This document shows, piece after piece, positions 8,031 to 15,717 of a DNA stretch of 64,000 nt (the first letter of the stretch is position 1; each line of letters begins with the position of its first letter). A model generated the notes under the pieces. The model saw only the letters and a program-made list of their open reading frames with translations, was not told the DNA's origin and did no database searches. A program made the position numbers and the translations under genes. Source of the stretch: Pseudoduganella lurida (GTDB taxonomy: Bacteria; Pseudomonadota; Gammaproteobacteria; Burkholderiales; Burkholderiaceae_D). The stretch is from NCBI RefSeq assembly GCF_007830455.1, contig NZ_VLLB01000012.1, positions 1-64,000 of the forward strand, written 5' to 3'.

Positions 8031-9026
8031 ATGTCCCGACTGCCGATCGCCGCTTCGGTCCTCTCCCTGCTGCTGGCCGGCAGCGCCGCGGCGGCCACCT
8101 ACGGCCCGGAACTGCAGGGTTTCCCCTATCCGCATCCGCAGCAGCACTTCCGCTTCGACTCGCAGGGCCAGGCGCTGCAGATGGCCTACATGGACGTGCC
8201 GGCCGCCGGCCAGGCCAACGGCCGGGTGGCGGTGCTCATGCATGGCAAGAACTTCTGCGGCGCCACCTGGGAAGCCACCATCACGGCCCTGACGAAGGCC
8301 GGCTACCGGGTCATCGCGCCCGACCAGATCGGCTTCTGCGCGTCCACCAAGCCGGCCCACTACCAGTACAGCTTCCAGCAGCTGGCCGCCAACACGCTGG
8401 CGCTGCTGAAGAAGGCCGGCGTGGACAAGGTGGTGCTGGTGGGCCATTCGACGGGCGGCATGCTGGCCACCCGGTTCGCGCTGATGTATCCGCAGGCCGT
8501 GTCGCACCTGGTGATGGTGAACCCGATCGGCCTGGAGGACTGGCAGCAGCTGGGCGTGCCCTGGCGCAGCGTGGATGCGTGGTACGAGCGCGAGCTGAAG
8601 CTGAGCGCGGACAGCGTGCGCAGTTATGAAAAGAGCACCTATTACGTGAACCGCTGGAAGCCGGAATACGAGAAATGGGTGGACATGCTGGCCGGCCTGA
8701 ACGCCGGTCCCGGCCACCGGGTGGTCGCCTGGAATTCGGCGCTTCTCTACGACATGATCTACACGCAGCCCGTGGTGCACGAGTTCCCGCAGCTGAAGGT
8801 GCCCGTCACCCTGATGATCGGTGATGCGGATACGACGGCGATCGGCAGCGACATCGCCCCGCCGGACGTGAAAGCCAAGGTCGGCAACTACAAGGTGCTG
8901 GGCAAGGCGGCCGTCCAGCGCATCCCGCAGGGCAAGCTGGTGGAATTCCCCGGCCTGGGCCACGCGCCGCAGATCGAGGACCCGGCCGGCTTCCACAAGG
9001 CGCTGCTGCAGGCGCTGGGGCAGTAG
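8031..9026 (+). CDS. Exported alpha/beta hydrolase
   Basis: This 331-residue protein has a clear signal peptide (residues 1-21, ending GSAAAA) and an alpha/beta-hydrolase fold. It shows the oxyanion-side HGKNFCG motif, the nucleophile elbow GHSTGG, and a late histidine in GLGHAPQIEDP. It probably hydrolyses an ester or similar small substrate in the periplasm; the true substrate is unknown. The ATG at 8031 follows an AGGAG ribosome site by five bases; an open frame extends upstream but lacks one. It is divergent from deaD and followed at 117 bases by a dienelactone hydrolase-like gene. Confidence 0.88.
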   Translation: MSRLPIAASVLSLLLAGSAAAATYGPELQGFPYPHPQQHFRFDSQGQALQMAYMDVPAAGQANGRVAVLMHGKNFCGATWEATITALTKAGYRVIAPDQIGFCASTKPAHYQYSFQQLAANTLALLKKAGVDKVVLVGHSTGGMLATRFALMYPQAVSHLVMVNPIGLEDWQQLGVPWRSVDAWYERELKLSADSVRSYEKSTYYVNRWKPEYEKWVDMLAGLNAGPGHRVVAWNSALLYDMIYTQPVVHEFPQLKVPVTLMIGDADTTAIGSDIAPPDVKAKVGNYKVLGKAAVQRIPQGKLVEFPGLGHAPQIEDPAGFHKALLQALGQ

Positions 9027-9143
9027 CCGTTTGCCAGCCATGCCAACCGCCGCACTGGTGGCAGCAGGCCGGCGAGGTTCGTTTTATACTGGTCCGCCCG
9101 GCCACCGCAGCGTCGCCGGATCCAACTTGAATCGGAGAACAGA

Positions 9144-9857
9144 TTGACTCAGACCGCAAACCAGAATCAACCGCAGGGCCAGTGGATCGACATCCAGGGC
9201 GATGACGGCACCTTCCAGGCCTACCAGGCACTGCCACGCGGCGGCAAGGGCCCCGGCATCGTGCTGATCCAGGAAATCTTCGGCGTCAACGCGCACATCC
9301 GCAGCGTGGCCGACCAGTACGCGGCCGACGGCTACGTGGTGCTGGCACCGGACCTGTTCTGGCGCGAAGGCGCCCACATCGAACTGGGCTACGACGAGGC
9401 GGACTGGCACAAGGCAGTCGCGCTGAAGGGCGCCTCGTCGAACGACAAGGCGGTGGCGGACATCGCCGCCACCATCAAGGTGCTGCGCGGCCTGGATGGC
9501 GTGTCGAAAGTGGCGTCGATCGGTTACTGCTGGGGCGGCCTGCTGTCGTACCTGACGGCGGCCAGCGGCGGCGTGGACACGGCCGTGGCCTACTACGGCG
9601 GCGGCATCCAGAACGAACTGGACAAGGCCGACAAGGTCACTGTGCCGCTGCTGATGCATTTCGGCGGCAAGGACAGCCACATTCCGCAGGACGCCGTGAA
9701 GAGCATCGCCGAGCGCCTGGACCGCGAGAACGTGGAAATCCACGTCTACCCGGAAGCGGAACACGGCTTCAACTGCTCGCACCGCGCCAGCTACCACCAG
9801 CGCTCGGCCGCCGAGGCGCGCGGCAACACGCTGGTGTTCCTGGCCGAGACGCTGTAA
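9144..9857 (+). CDS. Dienelactone hydrolase family protein (TTG start)
   Basis: The 237-residue cytosolic protein belongs to the dienelactone hydrolase (carboxymethylenebutenolidase) family. It has the cysteine nucleophile in SIGYCWGG, an acidic residue in FGGKDSHIP, and the final histidine in EAEHGFNC, giving the Cys-Asp-His triad of the family. The family opens lactones in aromatic degradation, but many members act on other esters, so the substrate is open. The start codon is TTG at 9144, supported by a CGGAG site ten bases upstream and the absence of an ATG nearby. It ends four bases before the thioesterase gene, so the two probably share a transcript. Confidence 0.9.
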   Translation: MTQTANQNQPQGQWIDIQGDDGTFQAYQALPRGGKGPGIVLIQEIFGVNAHIRSVADQYAADGYVVLAPDLFWREGAHIELGYDEADWHKAVALKGASSNDKAVADIAATIKVLRGLDGVSKVASIGYCWGGLLSYLTAASGGVDTAVAYYGGGIQNELDKADKVTVPLLMHFGGKDSHIPQDAVKSIAERLDRENVEIHVYPEAEHGFNCSHRASYHQRSAAEARGNTLVFLAETL

Positions 9858-9861
9858 GGCC

Positions 9862-10305
9862 ATGGCCAGGCTGAAGCTGTCGTTCCCGGACGACCAGTTC
9901 CTCTACTCGACGCAGATGGCGGTGCGCGTCACCGACATCAATGCCGGCAACCACCTCGGCAACGATTCGATGATCTCGATGATCTCCGAGGCCCGCGCCC
10001 GCTTCCTGTACGAATACGGCGTGCGCGAAGCGGAAGGCGATGGGCACGGCATCATCGTCACGGACCTGGCCACGACTTATCGCGCGGAGGCCCATGCACA
10101 CGACCAGCTGCTGTTCGAGGTGGGCGTGATGGACTTCAACAAGTACGGCGGCGACATGATCTTCCGCGTCACCCGCCCCGCCGACAACACGCTGGTGGCG
10201 ATGGCGAAATACGGCTTCGTGTTCTTCAACTACCGGCTGAAGGAAGTGGTGCCGATGCCGGACGATTTCCGGGGCAAGTTCCCGCAGGTGAACTGGCTGG
10301 ATTGA
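9862..10305 (+). CDS. Hotdog-fold acyl-CoA thioesterase (4HBT type)
   Basis: This 147-residue protein fits the 4-hydroxybenzoyl-CoA thioesterase/YbgC-like hotdog family. Residues 22-45 (VRVTDINAGNHLGNDSMISMI) resemble the family's D-x-N-x-x-x-H active-site strand and helix, followed by ARARFLYEYGV. Members hydrolyse acyl-CoA thioesters. It follows the dienelactone hydrolase gene by four bases. A strong palindromic hairpin lies directly downstream. Confidence 0.85.
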   Translation: MARLKLSFPDDQFLYSTQMAVRVTDINAGNHLGNDSMISMISEARARFLYEYGVREAEGDGHGIIVTDLATTYRAEAHAHDQLLFEVGVMDFNKYGGDMIFRVTRPADNTLVAMAKYGFVFFNYRLKEVVPMPDDFRGKFPQVNWLD

Positions 10306-10310
10306 AAAAT

Positions 10311-10323
10311 GGGGACAGACCCC
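10311..10323. repeat. GGGGACAGACCCC repeat, single copy
   Basis: This core of the dispersed repeat lies six bases after the thioesterase stop. An inverted copy occurs in the hairpin at 10334-10382. Confidence 0.75.
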
Positions 10324-10333
10324 ATTTTTATGG

Positions 10334-10382
10334 AAATATTGCCGCGAAAATGGGGTCTGTCCCCATTTTCGCGGCAATATTT
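10334..10382. terminator. Long hairpin between convergent genes, built on GGGGTCTGTCCCC repeat
   Basis: Two perfectly complementary 22-base arms (beginning AAATATTGCCGCGAAAATGG) enclose a TCTGT loop. The core is an inverted GGGGTCTGTCCCC copy. It sits between the convergent thioesterase and DUF3016 genes and has T/A runs on both sides, so it probably terminates both. Confidence 0.75.
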
Positions 10383-10888
10383 TATTTACTGCTTACTTGC
10401 CCGCCGGTGATCGCCGTCTTGAACCAGTCATCGATCATCTGCTTCTCGTAGCGCATCGGATCGCTCGAGGTATAGCGATTGATCCGCTGCTGGTACATCA
10501 TGTTCTTCAGCGAATCCTTCCCGCTGCGCAGCACCTGGCCGTTCTGCTCCAGCGTATAGGTCAGGTCGATGCGGGGCCAGTCGGCGCCGCCGCGCATGAT
10601 GCGCACATCGTCCGTCGACCAGCGCCGCGGTTCGGCCCAGCCGGCCAGGTCGATATCGCTGATCGTCACCTTCAGGTCCTGCCCCGCCGGCAAGTCGTTG
10701 CCCAGCTTCGTGAAGTGGTCGCGCACCTCTTTCAGCACCCGGTCGCGCTCGTGCGGGGAGCGCGGCAGGTCGATGAATTTTTCCGGATCCGTGTAGTCGA
10801 CGGTCACGCCGGCGATCGCGCCGCCGGCTGCGGCCAGCAGCGCCGCTGCCAGCCAGAGTCGAGCCTTCCGCTTGGTGTTCCGCTGCAT
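10382..10888 (-). CDS. DUF3016 family exported protein
   Basis: The 168-residue protein has an N-terminal signal peptide (KARLWLAAALLAAAGGAIAG) and then sequence typical of DUF3016 proteins, including VTVDYTDPEKFIDL near the start and DLKVTISDIDLAGWAEP in the middle. These are small periplasmic proteins of unknown function. Its stop codon touches the hairpin at 10334-10382. It is divergent from the PhoX-like gene. Confidence 0.8.
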   Translation of the reverse strand: MQRNTKRKARLWLAAALLAAAGGAIAGVTVDYTDPEKFIDLPRSPHERDRVLKEVRDHFTKLGNDLPAGQDLKVTISDIDLAGWAEPRRWSTDDVRIMRGGADWPRIDLTYTLEQNGQVLRSGKDSLKNMMYQQRINRYTSSDPMRYEKQMIDDWFKTAITGGQVSSK

Positions 10889-10948
10889 GGTCGTTCTCCT
10901 TGATTGAGCCTTTCACTATACGCCCACCTGTAACGGCGAACGTTTCCG

Positions 10949-10966
10949 CTGTCACGATGTTGTAAC
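10949..10966 (+). promoter_or_regulatory. Pho-box-like site upstream of the PhoX-like gene
   Basis: CTGTCAC-GATG-TTGTAAC matches the two 7-base half-sites and 4-base spacing of the PhoB box (consensus CTGTCAT-AWAW-CTGTCAY). An extra CTGTAAC lies 21 bases upstream at 10928. It is 54 bases before the PhoX-like start, in the region shared with the divergent DUF3016 gene. Only the half-site pattern supports it. Confidence 0.4.
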
Positions 10967-11019
10967 AAGCCGCAACTAACATGCTGGCATCTTTCACAAC
11001 AACCCAGAAGATGCCCCCC

Positions 11020-13002
11020 ATGTCCGAGTACACCGATCCTTCCCGCCGCCGCCTGTTGAAGTTCCTTTCGGGTACCCCCCTGCTGCCGCTGGCCGGTGGC
11101 AGCGCCACCGCCGCCCTGCTGGCGGCCTGCGGCGGCGACAATGACAGCGGATCGTCCATCACCATTCCCCCGGCGCCGGCCCCAGCCACGCTGAGCTCGA
11201 TTTCCTTCTCGCCGATGGCCGCGCCCACGCTGGCCCAGGCTTCGCAGATGGCCACCACCTCGGTCGCCTCGTCGATGGTCGCCAGCTACAGCGACACCAG
11301 CAAGACCACCTACGCACTGAAGTACGAGACCTTCTTCATCACGGGCGCGATGGTGCCGAACGGGAGCGGCGGCACGATCCTGGCCGGCGGCTACTACGAC
11401 ATCAACAACAAGCCGATCCTGGACAAGACGGATGCCAACGCGCGCCAGTTCTTCTCCGACTGCCCGGACGGCAGCTCGCTGCTGAAGCTGGCCGCACCGA
11501 CCGTCCCCAACATCAAGGGCAACACCGTGTTCGCCGTGGTGCAGTTCGAATACGCCACCCGCAACGTGAAGGGCGACTCGATGTACGGCATGCTGCCGTC
11601 GCCGATCGCGATCCTCACGCTGGACCAGGACAAGACCACCGGCGCCCTCACCCTGGTGAAATACCACAACGTGGACACCAGCCCGGCCAACGGCCTGTGG
11701 ATCACCTGCGGCGCCAGCCGTTCGCCGTGGAACACCCACCTGTCGTCCGAGGAATACGAGCCGGATGCCACGACGATCGCATCGAACACGCAGTTCCAGA
11801 ACTTCTCGCTGAACCTGTACGGCGACAGCAAGAAGGCCAATCCCTACCACTACGGCCACCTGCCGGAAATCACCGTCAATGCGGACGGCACGGGTTCCTG
11901 CAAGAAGCACTACTGCCTGGGCCGCATCTCGCACGAGCTGGTGCAGGTGATGCCGGACGAGCGCACCGTGCTGATGGGCGACGATGCCACCAACGGCGGC
12001 CTGTTCATGTTCGTCGCCGACAAGGCGCAGGACCTGTCCGCCGGCACGCTGTTCGTCGCCAAGTGGGCGCAGAAGACCACCGACAACGGCGGCTCCGCGG
12101 ACCTCACCTGGATCCGCCTGGGCCACGCCACCAGCGCCGAGATCAAGGCGCTGGCCGACAGGATCACCTCGTCCACCCAGATCATGACGGTGGCCACCAC
12201 CGATCCGGCCGATCCGTCGTTCACGAAGATCCCGTTCAGCGGCAAGCCGAACTGGGTCAAGGTCGTGCCGGGCATGGAGCTGGCCGCCACGTTCCTGGAA
12301 ACCCACCGCTACGCCGCGCTGAAGGGCGGCAGCCTGGGCTTCACGAAGCTGGAAGGCACCACCGTCAACGCCAAGGACAAGATCGCCTACTGCGCGATCG
12401 CCTCGATCGGCGCGCAGATGAAGGACGGTTCGGGCGGCATCGCCATCAAGGGCCCGTCGGCCGGCGCCGTGTACGCGCTGAACCTGAAGGGCGGCCAGAA
12501 GGACACGACCGGCACCGCCATCAACAGCGAATGGGTGCCGGTGGACATGGGCGCCGTGCCGGCCCTGGTCGCCGAAGACCTGGCCACGCCGGACGCGCTG
12601 GGCAACACCGCCAGCGCCGACAAGGTCGCCAACCCGGACAACATCAAGTTCTCGGAAAAGCTGCGCACGCTGTTCGTGGGCGAGGACTCCAGCACCCACG
12701 TCAACAACTTCCTGTGGGCGTACAACGTCGACACGAAGGTGCTGGCGCGCGTGCTGTCCAACCCGGCGGGCGCCGAATCGACCGGCCTGCACGCGGTGGA
12801 CGACATCAACGGCTTCGCCTACATCATGAGCAACTTCCAGCACCCGGGCGACTGGGAAGTGACGCGCGACGCCGCCGGCAACATCACGGGCGGCCTGCAC
12901 AAGAACGTGGTGGCGACGCTCGATCCGCTGATCCGCGCCAACTACCGCGACCGCTATGGCGCCGCCGTCGGCTACCTGACGGGCATGCCTACCCTCTCCT
13001 GA
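11020..13002 (+). CDS. PhoX-family (DUF839) phosphatase-like Tat lipoprotein
   Basis: The 660-residue protein starts with a Tat signal (SRRRLLKFLSG, residues 8-18), and a lipobox-like LAAC at about 34-37 suggests a lipid anchor. The rest resembles PhoX/DUF839 proteins, with WITCGASRSPWNTHLSSEEY (the Cys-containing metal-site region) and GRISHELVQVMPDERTVLMG. PhoX enzymes are Ca/Fe-dependent alkaline phosphatases that release phosphate from organic esters outside the cytoplasm. I chose the ATG at 11020 because AGAAG lies nine bases upstream; two upstream in-frame ATGs are weaker. A Pho-box-like site precedes it and a clear terminator follows. Some DUF839 proteins have no proven phosphatase activity. 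Confidence 0.82.
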   Translation: MSEYTDPSRRRLLKFLSGTPLLPLAGGSATAALLAACGGDNDSGSSITIPPAPAPATLSSISFSPMAAPTLAQASQMATTSVASSMVASYSDTSKTTYALKYETFFITGAMVPNGSGGTILAGGYYDINNKPILDKTDANARQFFSDCPDGSSLLKLAAPTVPNIKGNTVFAVVQFEYATRNVKGDSMYGMLPSPIAILTLDQDKTTGALTLVKYHNVDTSPANGLWITCGASRSPWNTHLSSEEYEPDATTIASNTQFQNFSLNLYGDSKKANPYHYGHLPEITVNADGTGSCKKHYCLGRISHELVQVMPDERTVLMGDDATNGGLFMFVADKAQDLSAGTLFVAKWAQKTTDNGGSADLTWIRLGHATSAEIKALADRITSSTQIMTVATTDPADPSFTKIPFSGKPNWVKVVPGMELAATFLETHRYAALKGGSLGFTKLEGTTVNAKDKIAYCAIASIGAQMKDGSGGIAIKGPSAGAVYALNLKGGQKDTTGTAINSEWVPVDMGAVPALVAEDLATPDALGNTASADKVANPDNIKFSEKLRTLFVGEDSSTHVNNFLWAYNVDTKVLARVLSNPAGAESTGLHAVDDINGFAYIMSNFQHPGDWEVTRDAAGNITGGLHKNVVATLDPLIRANYRDRYGAAVGYLTGMPTLS

Positions 13003-13055
13003 CGGAGAACTCCAGGGTCCTGATGCGTCCGTTGCTCGCGGCCGCTGATCCTTTG

Positions 13056-13088
13056 CCGCACGGGGTGCAAGCCCTGTGCGGTTTTTTT
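13056..13088 (+). terminator. Intrinsic terminator after the PhoX-like gene
   Basis: CCGCACGGG and CCCTGTGCGG form a stem with a small loop, followed by seven T, 53 bases after the PhoX-like stop. Confidence 0.8.
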
Positions 13089-13105
13089 GTTGTAAAAAAG
13101 AGTTG

Positions 13106-13136
13106 CCAAAAAATGGGGACAGTCCCCGTTTTTTGG
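13106..13136. repeat. Palindromic repeat with GGGGACAGTCCCC core
   Basis: The core is flanked by CCAAAAAA and TTTTTTGG, giving about 15-bp arms with one mismatch. It belongs to the same dispersed family as the GGGGACAGACCCC repeats. It lies just after the PhoX-like terminator and before the glycosylase gene. Confidence 0.75.
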
Positions 13137-13229
13137 AAACTTTTCTGGTGCGCATATGTGCGTCCACGCACCGCTCGGCCGCGACCGCTTCGGCACACTG
13201 GCCACCTCGTCATCCCCGCGGAGCCCGGC

Positions 13230-13979
13230 ATGCCCGAAGGACCTTCCCTCGTCATCCTGAAAGAACTGGCCAGGCCCTACGAGGGCCGCACGATCGCTGC
13301 CGCGCACGGCAACGCCAAGACGCTGGCGTTCGACGAACTGGTGGGCCAGCCGATCCTGTCGGTGCGCACCTGGGGCAAGCATTTCCTGATCGAGCTGCCG
13401 CTCTACAGTATCCGCATCCACTTCCTGATGTTCGGCAGCTATCGCATCGACGAGCGCAAGGACGGCAGTCCCGAGCGGCTCGGCCTGGCGTTCGAGGAAG
13501 GCGGCGAGCTCAATTTCTACACCTGCGCCATGAAGCTCGTCGAAGGCGAGCTGGATGAAGCCTACGACTGGCAGGCCGACGTGATAGCCGACGCCTGGAA
13601 GCCGGCCGCCGCGCTGAAGAAGCTGCGCGCCAAGCCCGATGAACTGGTGTGCGACGCCCTGCTCGACCAGACCATCTTTTCCGGCGTGGGCAACATCATC
13701 AAGAACGAGGTGCTGTTCCGGCTGAGGATCCATCCACTGTCCCGGGTCGGCGACCTGCCGGCGACCAAGCTGCGCGAACTGGTGAAGCAGGCGCGCGTCT
13801 ACAGCTTCGAATTCCTCGAGTGGAAGAAAGCGTTCGTGCTGAAACAGCACTGGCTGGCGCACACGAAGCGCATCTGCCCGCGCTGCAACATCGCCTTCCA
13901 CAAGGCCCACCTGGGCAAGACGCAGCGCCGCACCTTCTGGTGCGAGCGTTGCCAGAAGCGCTACGGGCCAGTGTTGTAA
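13230..13979 (+). CDS. Fpg/Nei-family DNA glycosylase
   Basis: This 249-residue protein starts MPEGPS, with the catalytic Pro2 and Glu3 of Fpg/Nei enzymes. It has the helix-two-turn-helix segment with LLDQTIFSGVGNIIKNE, and ends with a zinc finger (CPRC...CERC). The family removes oxidised bases from DNA and nicks the abasic site by beta/delta elimination. The start at 13230 is fixed because the proline must follow the initiator methionine; the frame extends upstream through the repeat but that part is not protein-like. It is slightly shorter than the usual 265-275 residues. Whether it acts as Fpg or endonuclease VIII cannot be told here. Confidence 0.9.
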   Translation: MPEGPSLVILKELARPYEGRTIAAAHGNAKTLAFDELVGQPILSVRTWGKHFLIELPLYSIRIHFLMFGSYRIDERKDGSPERLGLAFEEGGELNFYTCAMKLVEGELDEAYDWQADVIADAWKPAAALKKLRAKPDELVCDALLDQTIFSGVGNIIKNEVLFRLRIHPLSRVGDLPATKLRELVKQARVYSFEFLEWKKAFVLKQHWLAHTKRICPRCNIAFHKAHLGKTQRRTFWCERCQKRYGPVL

Positions 13980-14084
13980 AGCTGCTGTAACACTCATTGC
14001 TTGTTGTTAAGCAGCAATACTACGAATACAATCGGAAAAATTCGAGCCGCCCAGCGCGGCCGTCCTTTTTTCCGGAAGTCGCCC

Positions 14085-15584
14085 ATGTCCTTTCTGTCTT
14101 CAGCCTCGCCCAAGCTGCCGCCCTGGAAAATCCTGCTGGTGGACGACGAGCCCGATATCCATGACATCACCAAGCTCACGCTGACCCGCTTCCGTCTCGA
14201 CGGCCGCGGCCTGACCTTCCTGCATGCCTACAGCGGCCGCGAAGCGAAGGAGGTGCTGACGCGCGAGAAGGACATCGCGCTGGTGTTCCTCGACGTGGTG
14301 ATGGAACGCGAGGACAGCGGCCTGGAAGTGGCACGCTGGATGCGGCAGGACCTGGACAACCAGTTCACCCGCATCGTGCTGCGCACCGGCCAGCCGGGCC
14401 AGGCGCCCGAGGAACGCGTGATCGTCGACTACGACATCAACGACTACAAGGAAAAGACGGAGCTCGACCGCACCAAGCTGTTCACGACCACGTTCGCGGC
14501 CCTGCGCGCCTACCGCGACATCATGAAGGTGGAAGATGCGCGCCGCCAGCAGGTGCACTACCGCGAAGGCCTGGAACGGGTGATCGCGGCCTCCACTCAC
14601 ATCTTCAAGCAGCGCAACCTGAAGGACTTCGCCAACGGCCTGCTGATGCAGGTGGTGGCCTTGCTGCGCCTGGAGCAGAGCATGCTGCTGCGGCTGCGCG
14701 GCGCCACCGCGTACGGCGACGCCGGCGATTTCGAAGTGCTGGCGCAGATCGGCGAAGGACCGCTGCTGACGCCGGACCTCGTCACCCAGCTGCGCGTGGC
14801 GCAGAGCAACCGCATCTCGAAGCTGGAAGGCGACACCTACGTCGGCTACTTCCCGAACAACAGCGGCAAGGCATCGCTGCTGGTGCTGAAAGGCGTGGAG
14901 GAGATTTCCGAGATCGATACGCAACTGCTGGAGATCTTCTGCAGCGGCGTGGCCATCGCCTTCGACAATATCCTGCTGAACCAGGAGATCACCGACACGC
15001 AGGCCGAACTGATCCTGCGCCTGGGCGACGTGGTGGAATCGCGCTCCTACGAGGCGGGCAACCACGTGCGCCGCATGGCCGAGGTATGCCAGGTGCTGGC
15101 GAAGGCCTCCGGCATGCCGGACGATGAAGTGGCAGTGCTAAAGCACGCCGCGCCGATGCACGACATCGGCAAGATCGCCACGCCGGACGCCGTGCTGCTC
15201 AAACCCGGCAAGCTCGATCCGGACGAGTGGGAAATCATGAAGCAGCACCCGGCCGTGGGCCTGTCGATCCTGGACGGCTCGCAGCGCCCGATCCTGAAGG
15301 CCGCCGCCGTGATCGCCCACCAGCACCACGAGAAATATGACGGCAGCGGCTATCCGCAAGGGCTGAAGGGCGAGGACATCCACCTGTACGCCCGCATCGT
15401 GGCCGTGGCCGACGTGTTTGACGCCCTGATGCACAAGCGCTGCTACAAGGAAGCCTGGCCCGTCGAACGCGTCACCGACTACCTGCGCGAAGTGGCCGGC
15501 AAGCACCTCGACCCCCGCTATGTCGAGCTGCTGATCGCCAACATCGACGAAGCCCTTGCCATCAACGCGCGGCTGCCCGACTAG
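14085..15584 (+). CDS. REC-DUF3369-HD-GYP response regulator (c-di-GMP phosphodiesterase)
   Basis: The 499-residue protein has a receiver domain (about 14-140; acidic pair Asp20-Asp21, phosphoacceptor Asp70), a middle DUF3369 domain (about 175-320), and an HD-GYP domain. The HD motif is HDIGK at 359, with HHEKYDGSGYP at about 414-424. All HD-GYP metal and signature residues I can check are present, so it should hydrolyse cyclic di-GMP. A GGAAG ribosome site precedes the ATG at 14085. It is convergent with a GAF-histidine kinase gene, a likely partner by position only. Confidence 0.93.
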   Translation: MSFLSSASPKLPPWKILLVDDEPDIHDITKLTLTRFRLDGRGLTFLHAYSGREAKEVLTREKDIALVFLDVVMEREDSGLEVARWMRQDLDNQFTRIVLRTGQPGQAPEERVIVDYDINDYKEKTELDRTKLFTTTFAALRAYRDIMKVEDARRQQVHYREGLERVIAASTHIFKQRNLKDFANGLLMQVVALLRLEQSMLLRLRGATAYGDAGDFEVLAQIGEGPLLTPDLVTQLRVAQSNRISKLEGDTYVGYFPNNSGKASLLVLKGVEEISEIDTQLLEIFCSGVAIAFDNILLNQEITDTQAELILRLGDVVESRSYEAGNHVRRMAEVCQVLAKASGMPDDEVAVLKHAAPMHDIGKIATPDAVLLKPGKLDPDEWEIMKQHPAVGLSILDGSQRPILKAAAVIAHQHHEKYDGSGYPQGLKGEDIHLYARIVAVADVFDALMHKRCYKEAWPVERVTDYLREVAGKHLDPRYVELLIANIDEALAINARLPD

Positions 15585-15632
15585 CCCTCTATGGCTGGGC
15601 CCGTGTCAACTTCGGTGGTGGAGCAGGGGTTT

Positions 15633-15650
15633 CGCGAAATATATTTCGCG
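15633..15650. repeat. 18-bp perfect palindrome
   Basis: CGCGAAATATATTTCGCG is perfectly self-complementary. It lies between the convergent HD-GYP and histidine kinase genes, close to the hairpin at 15662-15683. Confidence 0.7.
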
Positions 15651-15661
15651 CCTGCGAAACG

Positions 15662-15683
15662 GTGCAGCCATGCAGGGCTGCAC
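15662..15683. terminator. Hairpin between convergent genes
   Basis: GTGCAGCC and GGCTGCAC form a perfect 8-bp stem around a six-base loop. No strong T run follows on either side, so terminator function is uncertain; it may be part of a dispersed repeat together with the palindrome at 15633. Confidence 0.4.
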
Positions 15684-15717
15684 TCCTTCCAGTCCCCCTA
15701 TTGAAGCTTTTTTCTAA

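Noticed and set aside
5570-8629. Plus-strand open frame of about 1019 codons opposite deaD
   Set aside because: Composition is Arg/Gly/Val-rich shadow of the helicase and of the hydrolase in another frame.
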